A DNA stretch of 64,000 bases, taken from assembly GCA_016618085.1 (NCBI GenBank), contig JABLTG010000079.1, positions 1 to 64,000 on the forward strand, written 5' to 3'. The notes beneath the pieces are model-generated. The model had not been told where the DNA came from, searched no databases, and saw only the letters and a program-made list of their open reading frames with translations. Position numbers and translations under genes: made by a program. Numbering within the stretch: position 1 is the stretch's first letter; each line of letters starts with the position of its first letter. This stretch comes from Neovahlkampfia damariscottae. Lineage: Eukaryota > Heterolobosea > Selenaionea > Neovahlkampfiida > Neovahlkampfiidae. Shown one piece after another: positions 45,784 to 55,943 of the stretch.

Positions 45784-46527
45784 ATGGAAAGGAAGACTTT
45801 TCAATTGCCTAAAAAATCAAATAAACAGATCCTTACAAAAGATGGAATCCGTTTAGACCAAAGAAAACCAACTCAATTTCGTAATGTGTTTGTTCGTTGC
45901 GGAATGACAAAATCTGCAAGAGGAAGTGCATATTTAGAATTAAACAACACAAAAGTAATGTGTACTGTTTATGGTCCATCAAATGTTACTGATGAATTTA
46001 TTGAAGAAGGAAGAATAGAATGTGAATTCCAAACCACTAGTTTTGCATCTAAAGAGAAAAAAGATGTTTCAAAAGAATATTCAGTTTATATGAAAGAGGC
46101 ACTTGAATCAAGTGTTATTTTAGAAAGATTTCCAAAATCTGTTGTTAAAATTTATTGTTTAGTTCTTGAAGATGATGGTTCTTCGTTGAGTGCTGCAGTA
46201 ACATGTGGTTCACTTGCTCTAGCAGATGCTGGAATTGAATTATATTCACTTGTCTCAGGTAATTCCTTCATTTCTCTAAATTTTACTCAAGCTTGTTCAA
46301 TTGTTGAAATTGATGATGAATTAATAATAGATCCAAGTTTTTTAGAAGAAAAATATGCTAAAAGCGTATTAATATGTTGTATGATGACTTCTTTAAATGA
46401 AATATCGCAGTTAATTGAGGTTGGTGTAATGAATTATTCAAAAGTAATTGAATCTGTTGAGTTATGTGTTGATGGATGCTCAAAACTTCATGAAAAAATG
46501 GAACATGCTTTAAAAATAAAAAAATAA
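45784..46527 (+). CDS. MTR3: Exosome RNase PH-like subunit MTR3 (EXOSC6-like)
   Basis: Exons 45784-46258 and 46292-46527 give 236 residues. The 33-nt intron is stopless and a multiple of three; removing it restores LVSACSIVEID, the conserved RNase PH turn. The N-terminal GIRLDQRKP, KGSAYLE-like motif (ARGSAYLELNNTKV), ALADAGIELY and the final helix fit the MTR3/EXOSC6 branch better than RRP41 or RRP46. The exosome core processes and degrades RNA; this subunit is a non-catalytic ring member. Confidence in the fold is high, in the exact paralogue moderate. Confidence 0.88.
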   Translation: MERKTFQLPKKSNKQILTKDGIRLDQRKPTQFRNVFVRCGMTKSARGSAYLELNNTKVMCTVYGPSNVTDEFIEEGRIECEFQTTSFASKEKKDVSKEYSVYMKEALESSVILERFPKSVVKIYCLVLEDDGSSLSAAVTCGSLALADAGIELYSLVSGNSFISLNFTQACSIVEIDDELIIDPSFLEEKYAKSVLICCMMTSLNEISQLIEVGVMNYSKVIESVELCVDGCSKLHEKMEHALKIKK

Positions 46528-46616
46528 AAAAAAATTACAATTTAAAATACCCGACTTGATGAAGTGAAAATCACCAATCAATATTCTCCGATTCAAAACC
46601 TCAACACAAAAGAGTC

Positions 46617-47623
46617 ATGAGTGAAAAACAAGAAAAAAAGCTCACCAAAGAGAAGAAACCAAAAACCGAAATTAAAAAGAAACAACATGCTGAACCGAAA
46701 ATACCACAAATAATCATCGAACAACCTGAGTTTGAAGGAATTTCCATCCCAAAAAATATGGTTTACGTTAGCAATGAAGCTGTTATTGAGATTAAACTTA
46801 TTTTTGAAAATGAGGAAGATGAAACAACAGAAGGGGCATGGATCGGTTTGTATCCTATTAAAGCGTCTGATGAAGGTTATGTTTCACAAGGACCAGTGAA
46901 AGCAAAAGGTTTGGAAAAAAAGATTAAAAAAACAAAATAATAGGAAAAGAAACAAAATTACCATTTCAATTACCTAGAGCACCTGGTATTTATCATTTTC
47001 GTTATTTTCCAACTGAATTTTATGTTTCTTACTGTTTTTCACTTCCTTTAAGAGTTGGACCATATGTTGAAATTAAAACAAAATTATCAGATGATAATAA
47101 GAGTTTAGAAGTTTCATATGATCAAAAAATGGGTTTGTTGTTCATTTTTCTTATTTTTTTTTTAGGACTTGTTCATATCGACTCTGGTTGGGTTGGACTT
47201 GTAGGAAAAGATGGAAAAGTACTTGAATATCATTATATTAAAAAAGCCACTGGAAATTTAAAATTTAAAAAACCAATTAAACCACAAGAATACAAAGTTA
47301 AATTATTTTGGGAAGACCAATCCATAGCAGAAAGTGAACCTATTAAAATCGAAGGAAAAGATTCAATTTCTTTAAAAGTTGAAAAAAATATTATTATAGT
47401 ACAACCATCAATGATTACATTTGACGCAGCTTGGTCTTTTGCTTGGATTGGTTTATACAAAGCAGAAGAAAAAGATCCAAAAAAATATATTGATTCTCGT
47501 TACGTTGGAACACGTCATAATATTACATTTTCAACTGTTGAAAAAGGTGATTATATTGTAAAAGTGTTTCCAAAATATTCTTCTTATAGCCCAATTGTTG
47601 AAGAAAAAATTACAGTTGAATAA
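46617..47623 (+). CDS. Protein with three SKICH-like (W-[IV]-G-L) domains
   Basis: Exons 46617-46908, 46944-47132 and 47166-47623 encode 312 residues. A Lys-rich tail is followed by three immunoglobulin-like repeats, each with a W-[IV]-G-L core: GAWIGLYP (about 78), SGWVGLVG (about 167) and FAWIGLYK (about 263). The pattern Y-V-S-Y-C-F-S...Y-x-F-R-Y-F-P between them fits SKICH domains known from inositol phosphatases and CALCOCO autophagy receptors. Stand-alone tandem SKICH-like proteins occur in protists; the function is unknown. The stop is 10 bp from that of the convergent gene. Confidence 0.75.
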
Positions 47624-47633
47624 ATTCGATTAT

Positions 47634-48594
47634 TTATTTTAACAAGTTCAAAAATGATTCTATTTTCTGTTCAAATTTAATAGTAGGTCTCATTTCTTTG
47701 ATTAATTTCATTGCTACTTGTGAGTCCATGTTTAATTTTGAGATTAAATAACCACAACTAACTGTGGCACTTATATCATTTCCTGTAGGTCCATAAATGA
47801 GAATTTTCTTTTTTTTTTCTTTTGCTTCATCTTGTAAAAGTTGTTTAAAAATTCATTTTCTCTTACCTATCAGTGAAAATATTTTTTCAACATTCTCTTT
47901 TGTTATTTTTTTGAATTCAAAATAATTTAATTTATCAGATAGTTTGCATTCAATTCCTGATAAATTTATTAAATAATCAATTTTCAAATTATTCACATGT
48001 TCAAGTTCGTCTGAAGAAAAAGTGAGAAAATTTTCACTCTTACTCCCTGAAAAAACTCCGCTAATGAAAAGTAAATCTTCTATGATTTCATTTGGATGTG
48101 GTATAAATTCACCATATAAAAATGGGTATTTCAAAGTAAATTCTTCGACTCCTTGACAGAAAAAAAAAATCTTCTTTGCTTTTGATTGTTTTTTTGAAGC
48201 CAGTGTTATTACTTTTTTTTCAAACGAATCTTCTTTTATATCATCACAAACAACTACAATATATTCATCATCAACATCAATCAAAACCATTATCAGTGTT
48301 TCAAGATCTAACTTTTAATTCTTGTTTAAAATTAAAACCTTCTTTATAGGAAATAATTGGATTTGAATGTGGAAATGCTATTTTTTGTTCTTTTCTTAAA
48401 TCTAATATTCTTAATTTTTCAGTTTGGTATTGAAATATATTGTAAAGTTTTAAACTAGAAATTTCTTCAATTTTTTTTGGTTTTAATTTTCTATTGTTGA
48501 ATAAGTTTTGATATTCTTACTTTTGAGCTTTCATTTCTTCTTTCATTTTTTTTTGAAGTGCAAAGAAATCAATGGCATCAACTTCATCCTCCAT
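47634..48594 (-). CDS. Rhodanese plus dual-specificity pseudophosphatase (STYXL1-like)
   Basis: Exons 48594-48521, 48490-48339, 48307-47867 and 47830-47634 give 287 residues. Residues about 45-140 form a rhodanese/Cdc25-homology domain (RILDLRKEQKIAFPHSNP, YIVVVCDD); residues about 165-285 a dual-specificity phosphatase fold (IDYLINLSGIECKLSD, then KILIYGPTGNDISATV, YLISKLNMDSQVAMKLI). The active-site signature HCxxGxSRS is replaced by IYGPTGNDISATV: neither the nucleophilic Cys nor the Arg is there. The layout equals that of MAP kinase phosphatases and especially the dead STYXL1. It presumably binds phosphoproteins without cutting them. ATTGG lies 20 bp upstream. Confidence 0.85.
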
Positions 48595-48625
48595 TTTTTT
48601 CAAATTCTCATTTAATTGGATAAAA

Positions 48626-49238
48626 TTAAAACTCTTTTATTTTTTCAAAATATTCAACAAAGAAGGCACCAAATGATCCTACAAAGAAACCAAGAACAGA
48701 GCCATGAGTTAATGATATTGGAAATTTCTGCCAAGGTACATCCCAATCTAAAGGAATAACAAATGCTCCAAACCTAATTAAAAAAATGAATACAATTTTT
48801 AAAGAAACTAACCAAATACCAACACACATACAAAATGCAACAAGACAGAATTTTCGTTCTTCCAAAGTCATTCTCCAATGAGTTGAATAAAAATATTTGA
48901 AACATGGTGAAGGCATTGAAAATGAAACAATAGCACTCAACTGCGTTGAGAATAACAAAGTTCTTAATGTCTCACTTTTTGAAATTCAAAGTTCAATTTT
49001 TTTTTTCTACTTACTCTAATGTTGAACCATACATCACAAAAATAAATTGAAAAAGAAAAATATTAAATATAAAATTCTTCAGTTTTTCTTTTGAACAACC
49101 ATGTGTTATTATTTGAAAAGGAATTAAAAATAAAATGATAGTCATGGTATAATATTCATAACTCGTTTCTAAAGTTTGTTTTTTTATAATATTTGATAAG
49201 AGCAGCAGTGAAGAAGGTAAAATATATCGATGAGGCAT
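48626..49238 (-). CDS. PIGF: PIG-F/GPI11-like GPI-anchor synthesis protein
   Basis: Exons 49238-49015, 48974-48813 and 48773-48626 give 177 residues. The second intron (39 nt) is stopless and a multiple of three; removing it restores VGIWFGAFVIPLDWDVPWQ, the PIG-F hallmark. Five to six membrane helices fill the protein; a Lys-containing C terminus (EKIKEF) follows. PIG-F partners with PIG-O and PIG-G to add ethanolamine phosphate to the GPI precursor in the ER. Genes for probable GPI-anchored or secreted proteins are in the same window. Confidence 0.88.
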
Positions 49239-49306
49239 CAAACGGGTAACAATGTATTTTGGTTGTTTTTTCAGATAAAAGAGATGTATTTGATTGGATA
49301 ACGACC
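49239..49306. promoter_or_regulatory. Bidirectional promoter with one shared CCAAT motif
   Basis: The 68 bp between PIG-F and the tRNA methyltransferase contain a single ATTGG (49293-49297), 54 bp from the leftward and 9 bp from the rightward ATG. Confidence 0.5.
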
Positions 49307-50301
49307 ATGGACAAAGAAAATAAATTTTCCGACCAAGAGATTAGTGGAAGAAGAGTAAAAAAAAAATAAAACCATGATTAACATTTAGCCGTGGAGTAAA
49401 GTAATTATTTATACAAATTTAACTTTTAGTTTCCAATTAGGACAAGAGCTCACGTAAATCCACTTTCCGACGAAGATTATGATCATCCTTCTGATCCATC
49501 ACAAGTAAAATTAGAAACAATGTTTCCAAAACTTGAAAAAAATGATGAAATTAAAGTTTTGGATGTTGGTTTGAAAAATAAAATAAAAAAATTAAAAAAA
49601 AACAGGTTGTGCGTATGGTGGTTATTTAGTGACTGTTTCACCATTACTTGAAACAAAATTATGTTTAGGAATTGAAATTAGAAGAAAAGTAAATTCAAAA
49701 AAAAATGAATACTAATCACTGAAGGTTGCTCAATATTCACAAGTAAAATTTAAAAAAAAACTTAAAAACAAAAGGATCGTATAAAATATTTGAGAGAAGA
49801 AAGTCCAGGTAAATATCAAAATATTTGGGTTGAACAATCAAATGCAATGAAATATTTACCTCATTATTTTAAAAAAGGTCAATTAGAAAAAATATTCTTC
49901 ATGTAAGTAATTTTTGAAAAATTAAAAAGAAATATAGGTTTCCAGATCCACATTTTAAAACAAAGAATTACAGTATTTTTTAATAAATTCATTAAAACTT
50001 TTTTTAGAAAGGAGAATTGTAAACAAATAGATTTTAATAACAATTCTTTTAGATTGGACCTGCTTTGGTGCCTGTTTATGCTTATGTTTTGAAAAAAGGT
50101 GGTTTAATTTACACAATAACAGATTATCAAGATTTAGGAAACCACATGCAAAAATATTTGGATGAATCTCCATTATTTGAAAGATTAAAAGAAAATGAAT
50201 ATAAAGATGATCCACTAGTTCCTTTTATGTCAATTTCATCTGAAGATGCTCATAAACAAAAATATAAAGAAAAATATTTAGCAATTTATCGTAAAAAATA
50301 A
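49307..50301 (+). CDS. METTL1: tRNA (guanine-N7-)-methyltransferase (METTL1/TRM8)
   Basis: Nine exons: 49307-49354, 49389-49400, 49430-49568, 49606-49688, 49725-49742, 49775-49902, 49938-49972, 50008-50018 and 50053-50301. Three are micro-exons (12, 18 and 11 nt), yet the product reads through as 240 residues. Key motifs: RAHVNPLSD (tRNA binding, TrmB type), LDVGCAYGG (SAM-binding loop), [12 protein letters not shown] (catalytic Asp) and YTITD. The enzyme makes m7G46 in tRNA with a WDR4-type partner, which is not encoded nearby. The micro-exons are supported because skipping any of them breaks conserved motifs. Confidence 0.93.
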
Positions 50302-50346
50302 TCGGAAATAAAATTGTCCTCTTTTGAACTAAAAAATCACCAACCA

Positions 50347-52226
50347 ATGAAATTGTTTTTGCTTGTTGTGGTTTTTGTTTACTTGAATTTTTTAGTTCAA
50401 GGAAAATTATCAATTGATCAATTGTTAGGTCGTAAAGAGAATTTAAATGGTGTAGAACATGTTGATTTTGAAAATACTTGTTCAAAAGAAGTAAAACATG
50501 ATATTAACGTTGCTATTTCTTCTTTACACAGTTTTGAATATGGACTAGCAATGAAAGAATGGAGAAAAGTACTTGAAAAAGATGTAAGACTTTTTTTATA
50601 AAATTTAAAAAAAAAAAAAGTCTGACTGTGCTATTGGATATTGGGTAAATTTGACAAATATATTATTCACTTTAATAAAAGGGTATGGCAATGTGTTATC
50701 ATACACCAATTTGGTTTCCACCTTCAACAGGTGCTTTAAAAGCAGGTTTAAGACAAATTACAATGGCAGAAGAAAAAATGAAAGTTAGACAAGTATCAAC
50801 AAAAGAAAAAGATTTTATCAAAGCTCTTAAATTATTTTTCAACAATTATGAAGATATTTCACATCAAAATAGAACTGTTAAATATCATGATGCATTAAGA
50901 AAATTATACTACAAACACTCACAAGAAAAAGATTGTAAGACATATTCAAAATTTGATAATTCTTCTATTTAGGTATTGATTGTGGAGCTTTCTATGGTTT
51001 AATGATATTAGGAAAAGAATTAGTTTTTGATAAACCAAATACTCCAAATAGACATGATCCAGAATTAAGAGTTGCTCATATTTGTAAACTTTTATTATTG
51101 AAAAATCCATATCATCCTGGATGTTTACATTACATCATTCACGCTTTTGAACAACCAGAATTAGCTGCAGGTGCTGAAAATGAAGCTCGTTTATATTCAA
51201 AAATTCATTTCAAATATGCACATGCATTACATATGCCATCTCATACATACTCGTAAAAAAGTTTCATTTTTTAATAGAATTTTAAAAGACTTATAGGTGA
51301 TTGGGCTGAAAGTGTTGATACAAATATGAAATCAAATCATAAAGACCCAACTCCTGGTAGTGGAAGTTCAGTTCATGCGTGAGTTTAAAAGTAAAAATTA
51401 AAAGTCTTTAAAAAGGATTGATTATGCAATATTAGGTCTTTTAAATATGGGACAAATTGGTTATGCAAAAGAAATTTATGAATCTGTTCCTCAAATTCGA
51501 TCATATGCAATTGTTCAAGCTTATCATTATATTTCAATTCCAGCAAGACTTTTATTTGAAACAAAACAATGGAAAGAATGTTTGAAGATTAGAGATTATG
51601 TGAAACTTCCTCAACTCACTTATGAATTCCAAAATGTCATGATTTATTACGTTCAATCTATTGGTGCATTTTTCACAAAAAATTTAGAATTATTAAAAGA
51701 ATCTGTTCAAAAATTAAATGAAGCACATAATGTTTATGTCAACAGTGCAAGATATAAAGTTGATAATTTTCCAATTAGACAAAAATTTGAAATTATGTAT
51801 TTGACTGGAAAACCACTTTTAGAATTCCTTTCAGGAAATAGAAATTCAGCAATTGAATTAATGAAAAAAGTAGCAGATAAAGAAGCAGAATATGATAGAT
51901 CAGCTATCAATCCTGCTCCAGTTTTCCCTGCACAAGAAATTGTTGGAATTTTATTAATTCAAGATGGTAAATTAAATCTTGCGATTAAAGAGCTTGAAAC
52001 ATCATTGAAAGTTGAAAATCAAAATAGATTTAATACTTTCTATTATCTTGGAAAATCCTATCTTTCACTTGGAAATAAAAATCAAGCAATTGTTAATTTC
52101 AAAAAACTTGTTGGTTTATGTGATGAAAAATTAAAATTTTGTGATTATGAAAAACCTTGTAGAAATTACAAATGTAATGAAAGAAAAGAAATTATTGAAG
52201 CAAGAAACATTATCAATTCTCAATAA
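50347..52226 (+). CDS. Secreted TPR-like repeat protein
   Basis: Exons 50347-50583, 50621-50644, 50682-50934, 50973-51252, 51289-51378 and 51416-52226 give 564 residues. A signal peptide (MKLFLLVVVFVYLNFLVQG) is followed by TPR-like helices: FEYGLAMKEWRKVLEKD, CAIGYWGMAMCYHTPIW, HALHMPSHTYSLIGDW, AIKELETSL and YYLGKSYLSLGNKNQAI. A Cys-rich tail ends it. The CxIGYWGxA and HxPSHxYxxxGDW blocks are typical of a TPR family shared by bacteria and some protists, whose function is unknown. Secretion is unusual for TPR proteins. The ATG is part of CCAATG. Confidence 0.82.
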
Positions 52227-52246
52227 ATTTTTTTATCCAATCAAAA

Positions 52247-53104
52247 ATGGTTTTGTGTTGTTTGTTGTTGTGTGGATTACCAGGTTTGTCACAAAGATAT
52301 TATTAATAAGTTACAATAGCGACAGGAAAAAGTTTTTTTTTAAAAAAATTCAAAGAAACAATTCAAAATAACTATAAAATTGAAACAATTTGCTTTGACG
52401 AAATTTATAAAATTGAAAAAGAATTTTCTTCAAAAAAATGGAAGGAAAATCAAGAATTGATGTTTACAGAAACTAAAGAATTGATTTTACATTCAAACAG
52501 ATATGATAATATTTTATTTATCATTGAAGACAACTTCTATTATAAATCAATGAGAAATGTTTATTTCAAATTTTGTAGAAAACAAGAAATTTCATATGGT
52601 GAATTATACTTAAAATCAAGTTTAGAAATTTGTCAAAAACGAAATGTTTCAAGAGAAATCAAAGTTCCAGAATCCACAATCAATGAAATGTATTTGAAAT
52701 TTGAATACCCAAATAAAAACGAAAAGTACAAATTTTTGATACTTGATAATGATAATTTTAATTTGAATATTACTTTGATTGATGATTTTATTTTAAAATT
52801 ATTCGAAAATCCTTTGATTGATGATTTCTCCAAAGAAATTGAAATGAAAGAACAAGATAGAATAAAAACCACCAAAAATGAAATTCATAATGTTGATCTG
52901 ATTTTAAGGAAGTTGGTTTCTGAGAAGATGAAAACTTGTTCAAAAAACAAAAAAGAAGTTTCTGCCAAATTAAATGAAATACGAAAAGAAATGATGCAAA
53001 GATTGAAATCAAATGAAATTAATTCAGAAGAAATAGAAAGTGTCACTAAAACTAAAATGGGAGAATTGTTGGACAAAACAAAAGATTTGTCGGAGAAAAT
53101 TTAA
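52247..53104 (+). CDS. PSTK: L-seryl-tRNA(Sec) kinase
   Basis: Exons 52247-52283 and 52320-53104 encode 273 residues. Splicing creates the P-loop CGLPATGKS at residues 9-17. The block IIEDNFYYKSMRNVYF, then LEICQKRNVSRE and FEYPNKNEK, matches PSTK (human: LDDNFYYQSMRYEVY, LETCLQRN, KLEKPNPEKN). PSTK phosphorylates Ser-tRNA[Ser]Sec, the eukaryal/archaeal step before SepSecS makes Sec-tRNA. Its presence implies that this organism makes selenoproteins and reads some UGA as Sec. The rest of the pathway is not in the window. CCAAT ends 5 bp before the ATG; the upstream gene stops 20 bp earlier. Confidence 0.88.
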
Positions 53105-53191
53105 AGAATTGGATTGGTCAATGAACCGATAAAATAAAATTGACCTATCAGTTGTAATCATAAAAATAACGATTAAGAAAAACTAACAACA

Positions 53192-53938
53192 ATGTCATAC
53201 CTCGCTAAAGCAAGAATTCATGTAGTAGAAGCTGATGATGTTCCAAAAATGGATGCCTTTGGTGGCAAATCTGATCCTTTTGTAGAAATTGAACTCGGAG
53301 GAAAATTCAAAAAAACTTCAACAAAAAATAACTCTGACCAACCAATCTGGAATGAAAAATTTGAATTACCATTCGAAAAAATGAGTGACGAAATTAACTT
53401 TGCTTTGTATGATAGTGATGGAATTTCAAGCAACGATTTGATTGCTAAAGTATCAGTCCCTGTTTCAGATTTAAAACCAGGCCCAAATGATATGTGGCTC
53501 AGTAAGTGTTTCCTTTAAATATTAAATATCTTCAAAGCATTACCTGAAGTAAAAGGAGCTTGTGCAAAACTTCATGTAGTTTTACAATTGGATCCAACAA
53601 TTCATGTCAATGTTGTAAATGCTAATGATCTCAAAGCATCTGACCTTAACGGAAAATCAGATCCTTATTGTGTTCTCTATTGTGGTAAAGAAAAAGAAAG
53701 AACAAAAACTATCAACAACTCATGCAACCCAAACTGGAATGAATATTTTATTATGGAAGTTCATGATTTAGAAGATCCAGTTTTATTTAAAGTTTATGAT
53801 GATGATTTTGGAAAGGATGATTGTCTTGGTGAAGCCATTCTTACATTAAGTAGCTTGGAAGAAGAAGAAAACAAAGTCACTTTAGAATTAAATAAAGGTG
53901 GTACACTCAGTCTCAATGTCAAAAAAATTGGTTTCTAA
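53192..53938 (+). CDS. Double C2-domain protein
   Basis: Exons 53192-53501 and 53538-53938 give 236 residues that are essentially two C2 domains back to back (about 5-115 and 122-236). Both keep the acidic Ca-binding loops: GGKSDPFVEI ... DSDGISSNDL in the first, NGKSDPYCVL ... YDDDFGKDDCLG in the second. The protein should bind phospholipids in a Ca-dependent way. It has no membrane segment or other domain. CCAAT copies (ATTGG twice) sit 74-80 bp upstream. Confidence 0.92.
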
Positions 53939-53987
53939 AATAAAAATTTTAAAACACATTTTTCGTTTTTTTTTTTAATCCAATGAA

Positions 53988-54939
53988 ATGAGTTCAAGTT
54001 TTTCGCCACACTGTAATTTGTGTTGTCAAAGCGAAATTGATGCAAAGTCAAAATTGACTTCTTGTGGACATTTTATATGTAAGAACTGTTCTTCTGCTAT
54101 GGATATTATTCATACTTGTCCTGTTTGTAACGAAAGTTGTACGACAATTTTGTGTTCGGGAAATGTTCGTTGAAAACTCAGTAACAATATTTAGGTTCCT
54201 CAGGAAGTTCAATCTTTAGTGACTTTAAATGCTTCTGAAACGTTGGACCAAGTCAAAAAGACTGTAGAAGTAAAATTTAAAAGAATAAATTAAAAACAAC
54301 ATTTAGTTTCAAATTTCTCATTATCAAGCTGTGATAGCTCAACAAAATGAAAATCAACAAGAAATGTATCATAAATTAGAAAAAACTCAACAAATATATG
54401 ACGAGTTGCAGAAAATAAAAACCGAAAATGAAAAGTTTCAAAATCAAATAACAACAATGCATAAAGAAAATTCAGAATTAAAAAAGGAAATATCAGAGCT
54501 GTATTAACAATTTATTTTAAAAATATAGTCAAAATCAATTAAAAAAGAACAGAAATTCAGTTTCACGTCCAATGACACCTTCAAAAGAAAGATTTTCAAT
54601 GTTGACAACCAAACCTTCATTTTTAAAAAGTTTCATTTTTCAATATTTTTAATTCAATTTGCAGATAATTCTAGAATTCAAAAACCAAATTCAATTTTTA
54701 ATCAAAAAGACAGTTTATCACCACAAATTGGCAGAAACATATTTGATAAAGTACTTTCACCAAACTCAAGAAGTATTTTAACAACACCAACAACATCATC
54801 AAATCAAAGAAATTCATCAAAAGAAATAAGAAGAGAAACATTTTCACCTTCGAATAATTTAGGACCTGGAAATACTCGACAAGGTAAATTCTTATCACCA
54901 AAATCACCTGACTTGTTCAAATTAAAAAAAAAAAAATAA
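53988..54939 (+). CDS. RNF212/ZIP3/HEI10-like meiotic RING protein
   Basis: Exons 53988-54164, 54195-54269, 54307-54500, 54529-54629 and 54665-54939 give 273 residues (human HEI10 has 277, RNF212 297). A C3HC4 RING occupies 8-50 (CNLC...TSCGHFICKNC...CPVCNESC), a coiled coil about 85-148 and a Ser-rich disordered tail the rest, ending SPDLFKL. This order, the size and the phrase CPVCNESCTTIL fit the Zip3/RNF212/HEI10 family of meiotic crossover E3 ligases. Other small RING proteins with coiled coils cannot be excluded. CCAAT lies 3 bp before the ATG; CCAATG itself opens a 2-codon upstream ORF (ATG AAA TGA). Confidence 0.68.
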
Positions 54940-54944
54940 ATTTT

Positions 54945-55881
54945 TTAATTTTCCAAAGTATTTATTACAGCTCTACCAATTTCAGTTTTTACAAAAGGTA
55001 ACCAACTATTCAATTTCATTGAAAGAACCATTTCTTTTTGTAATTCAATAAAAATATCTGGATTTGGATTTTCTAATGAATTTTTGACCATATTTTTCTT
55101 TTCACCAGTTACATTTAAAACAGTCATTGATGTATCACTTAAATATCTATCAAATATAGATTGTGCTTCTTTCTTTACTTTTTCAGGAGAATCAAAAGGA
55201 GCATGTTGTCGAAATATTTCAGCTTCTTTCCAAAATTTACAAGCTTCTTCATTTCTTTGTGTTGCCGCGAATTCTTCAAACACTTTATATGAAAACTGAT
55301 TTTGTAAAATTCTTAATAACAAATTATTATCTGAATTCTTTCTATAAAAAAATAATTTATCTTCTAAAAGTTGTTGTTTTTTATGCAATTCATTTAATTG
55401 TTTACAAGTATCATTTAATTCACCCCTTTCATTTTATGTCAAAAAATCATTTTTTTTCTTACCTTAATGTATCATAATTTGAACATAAATCAAATAAAAT
55501 TCTTTCGGAGTTTTTTAAATATTCAGTTACAGGTGCTATTGGATTTTCAGTTTGAACAGTTGTTTTAAATTCAACTTCTTCTTTTACTTCTATTTTTTCA
55601 ATAGTTGAATTGACTATTCTAATCCAAGTAGCTATGTCCTCAGAATATTCAGCTTTTAAAATTATTGGTATTTTATTTTTTAAAAATAAACCAAATGTAT
55701 TATCATAATCTATAAATTCTACAACTTTTGTTTCTTTATTGAGTTCGATAGAACCAATGAATGTGTTTTTGTCTTGTGAAAATTTTTGTAATTTTGTTTC
55801 TGTGAGTTTATAGTAAAACTTTTTCCATTTTGTTGTATCTTTATCTTTAAGTTTTATTTTTTGACTCAGCACTCCTTCCAT
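54945..55881 (-). CDS. PH-RGS protein
   Basis: Exons 55881-55463 and 55425-54945 encode 299 residues. Residues about 3-100 form a PH domain (GVLSQKIKLKDKDTTKWKKFYYKL, closing with WIRIVNSTI); residues about 170-290 an RGS domain (FAATQRNEEACKFWKEAEIF, MVKNSLENPNPDIFIELQKE). PH could place the RGS at phosphoinositide membranes. It is the third RGS gene of the window. ATTGG lies 39 bp upstream. Confidence 0.88.
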
Positions 55882-55943
55882 CAACTTTTTTTTTTTTGCA
55901 CAAAGTGAGCTATGAATCCGATTGGATTAAAAATATTCCACCA
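55882..55943. promoter_or_regulatory. Bidirectional promoter, CCAAT motifs
   Basis: Between the PH-RGS and NTAN1 genes: ATTGG at 55921-55925 and CCAATG at 55941-55946, the latter including the rightward ATG. Confidence 0.5.

Noticed and set aside
53983-53991. Start codon in CCAATG for the RING protein
   Set aside because: It opens only ATG AAA TGA; the RING frame starts at the next ATG (53988).
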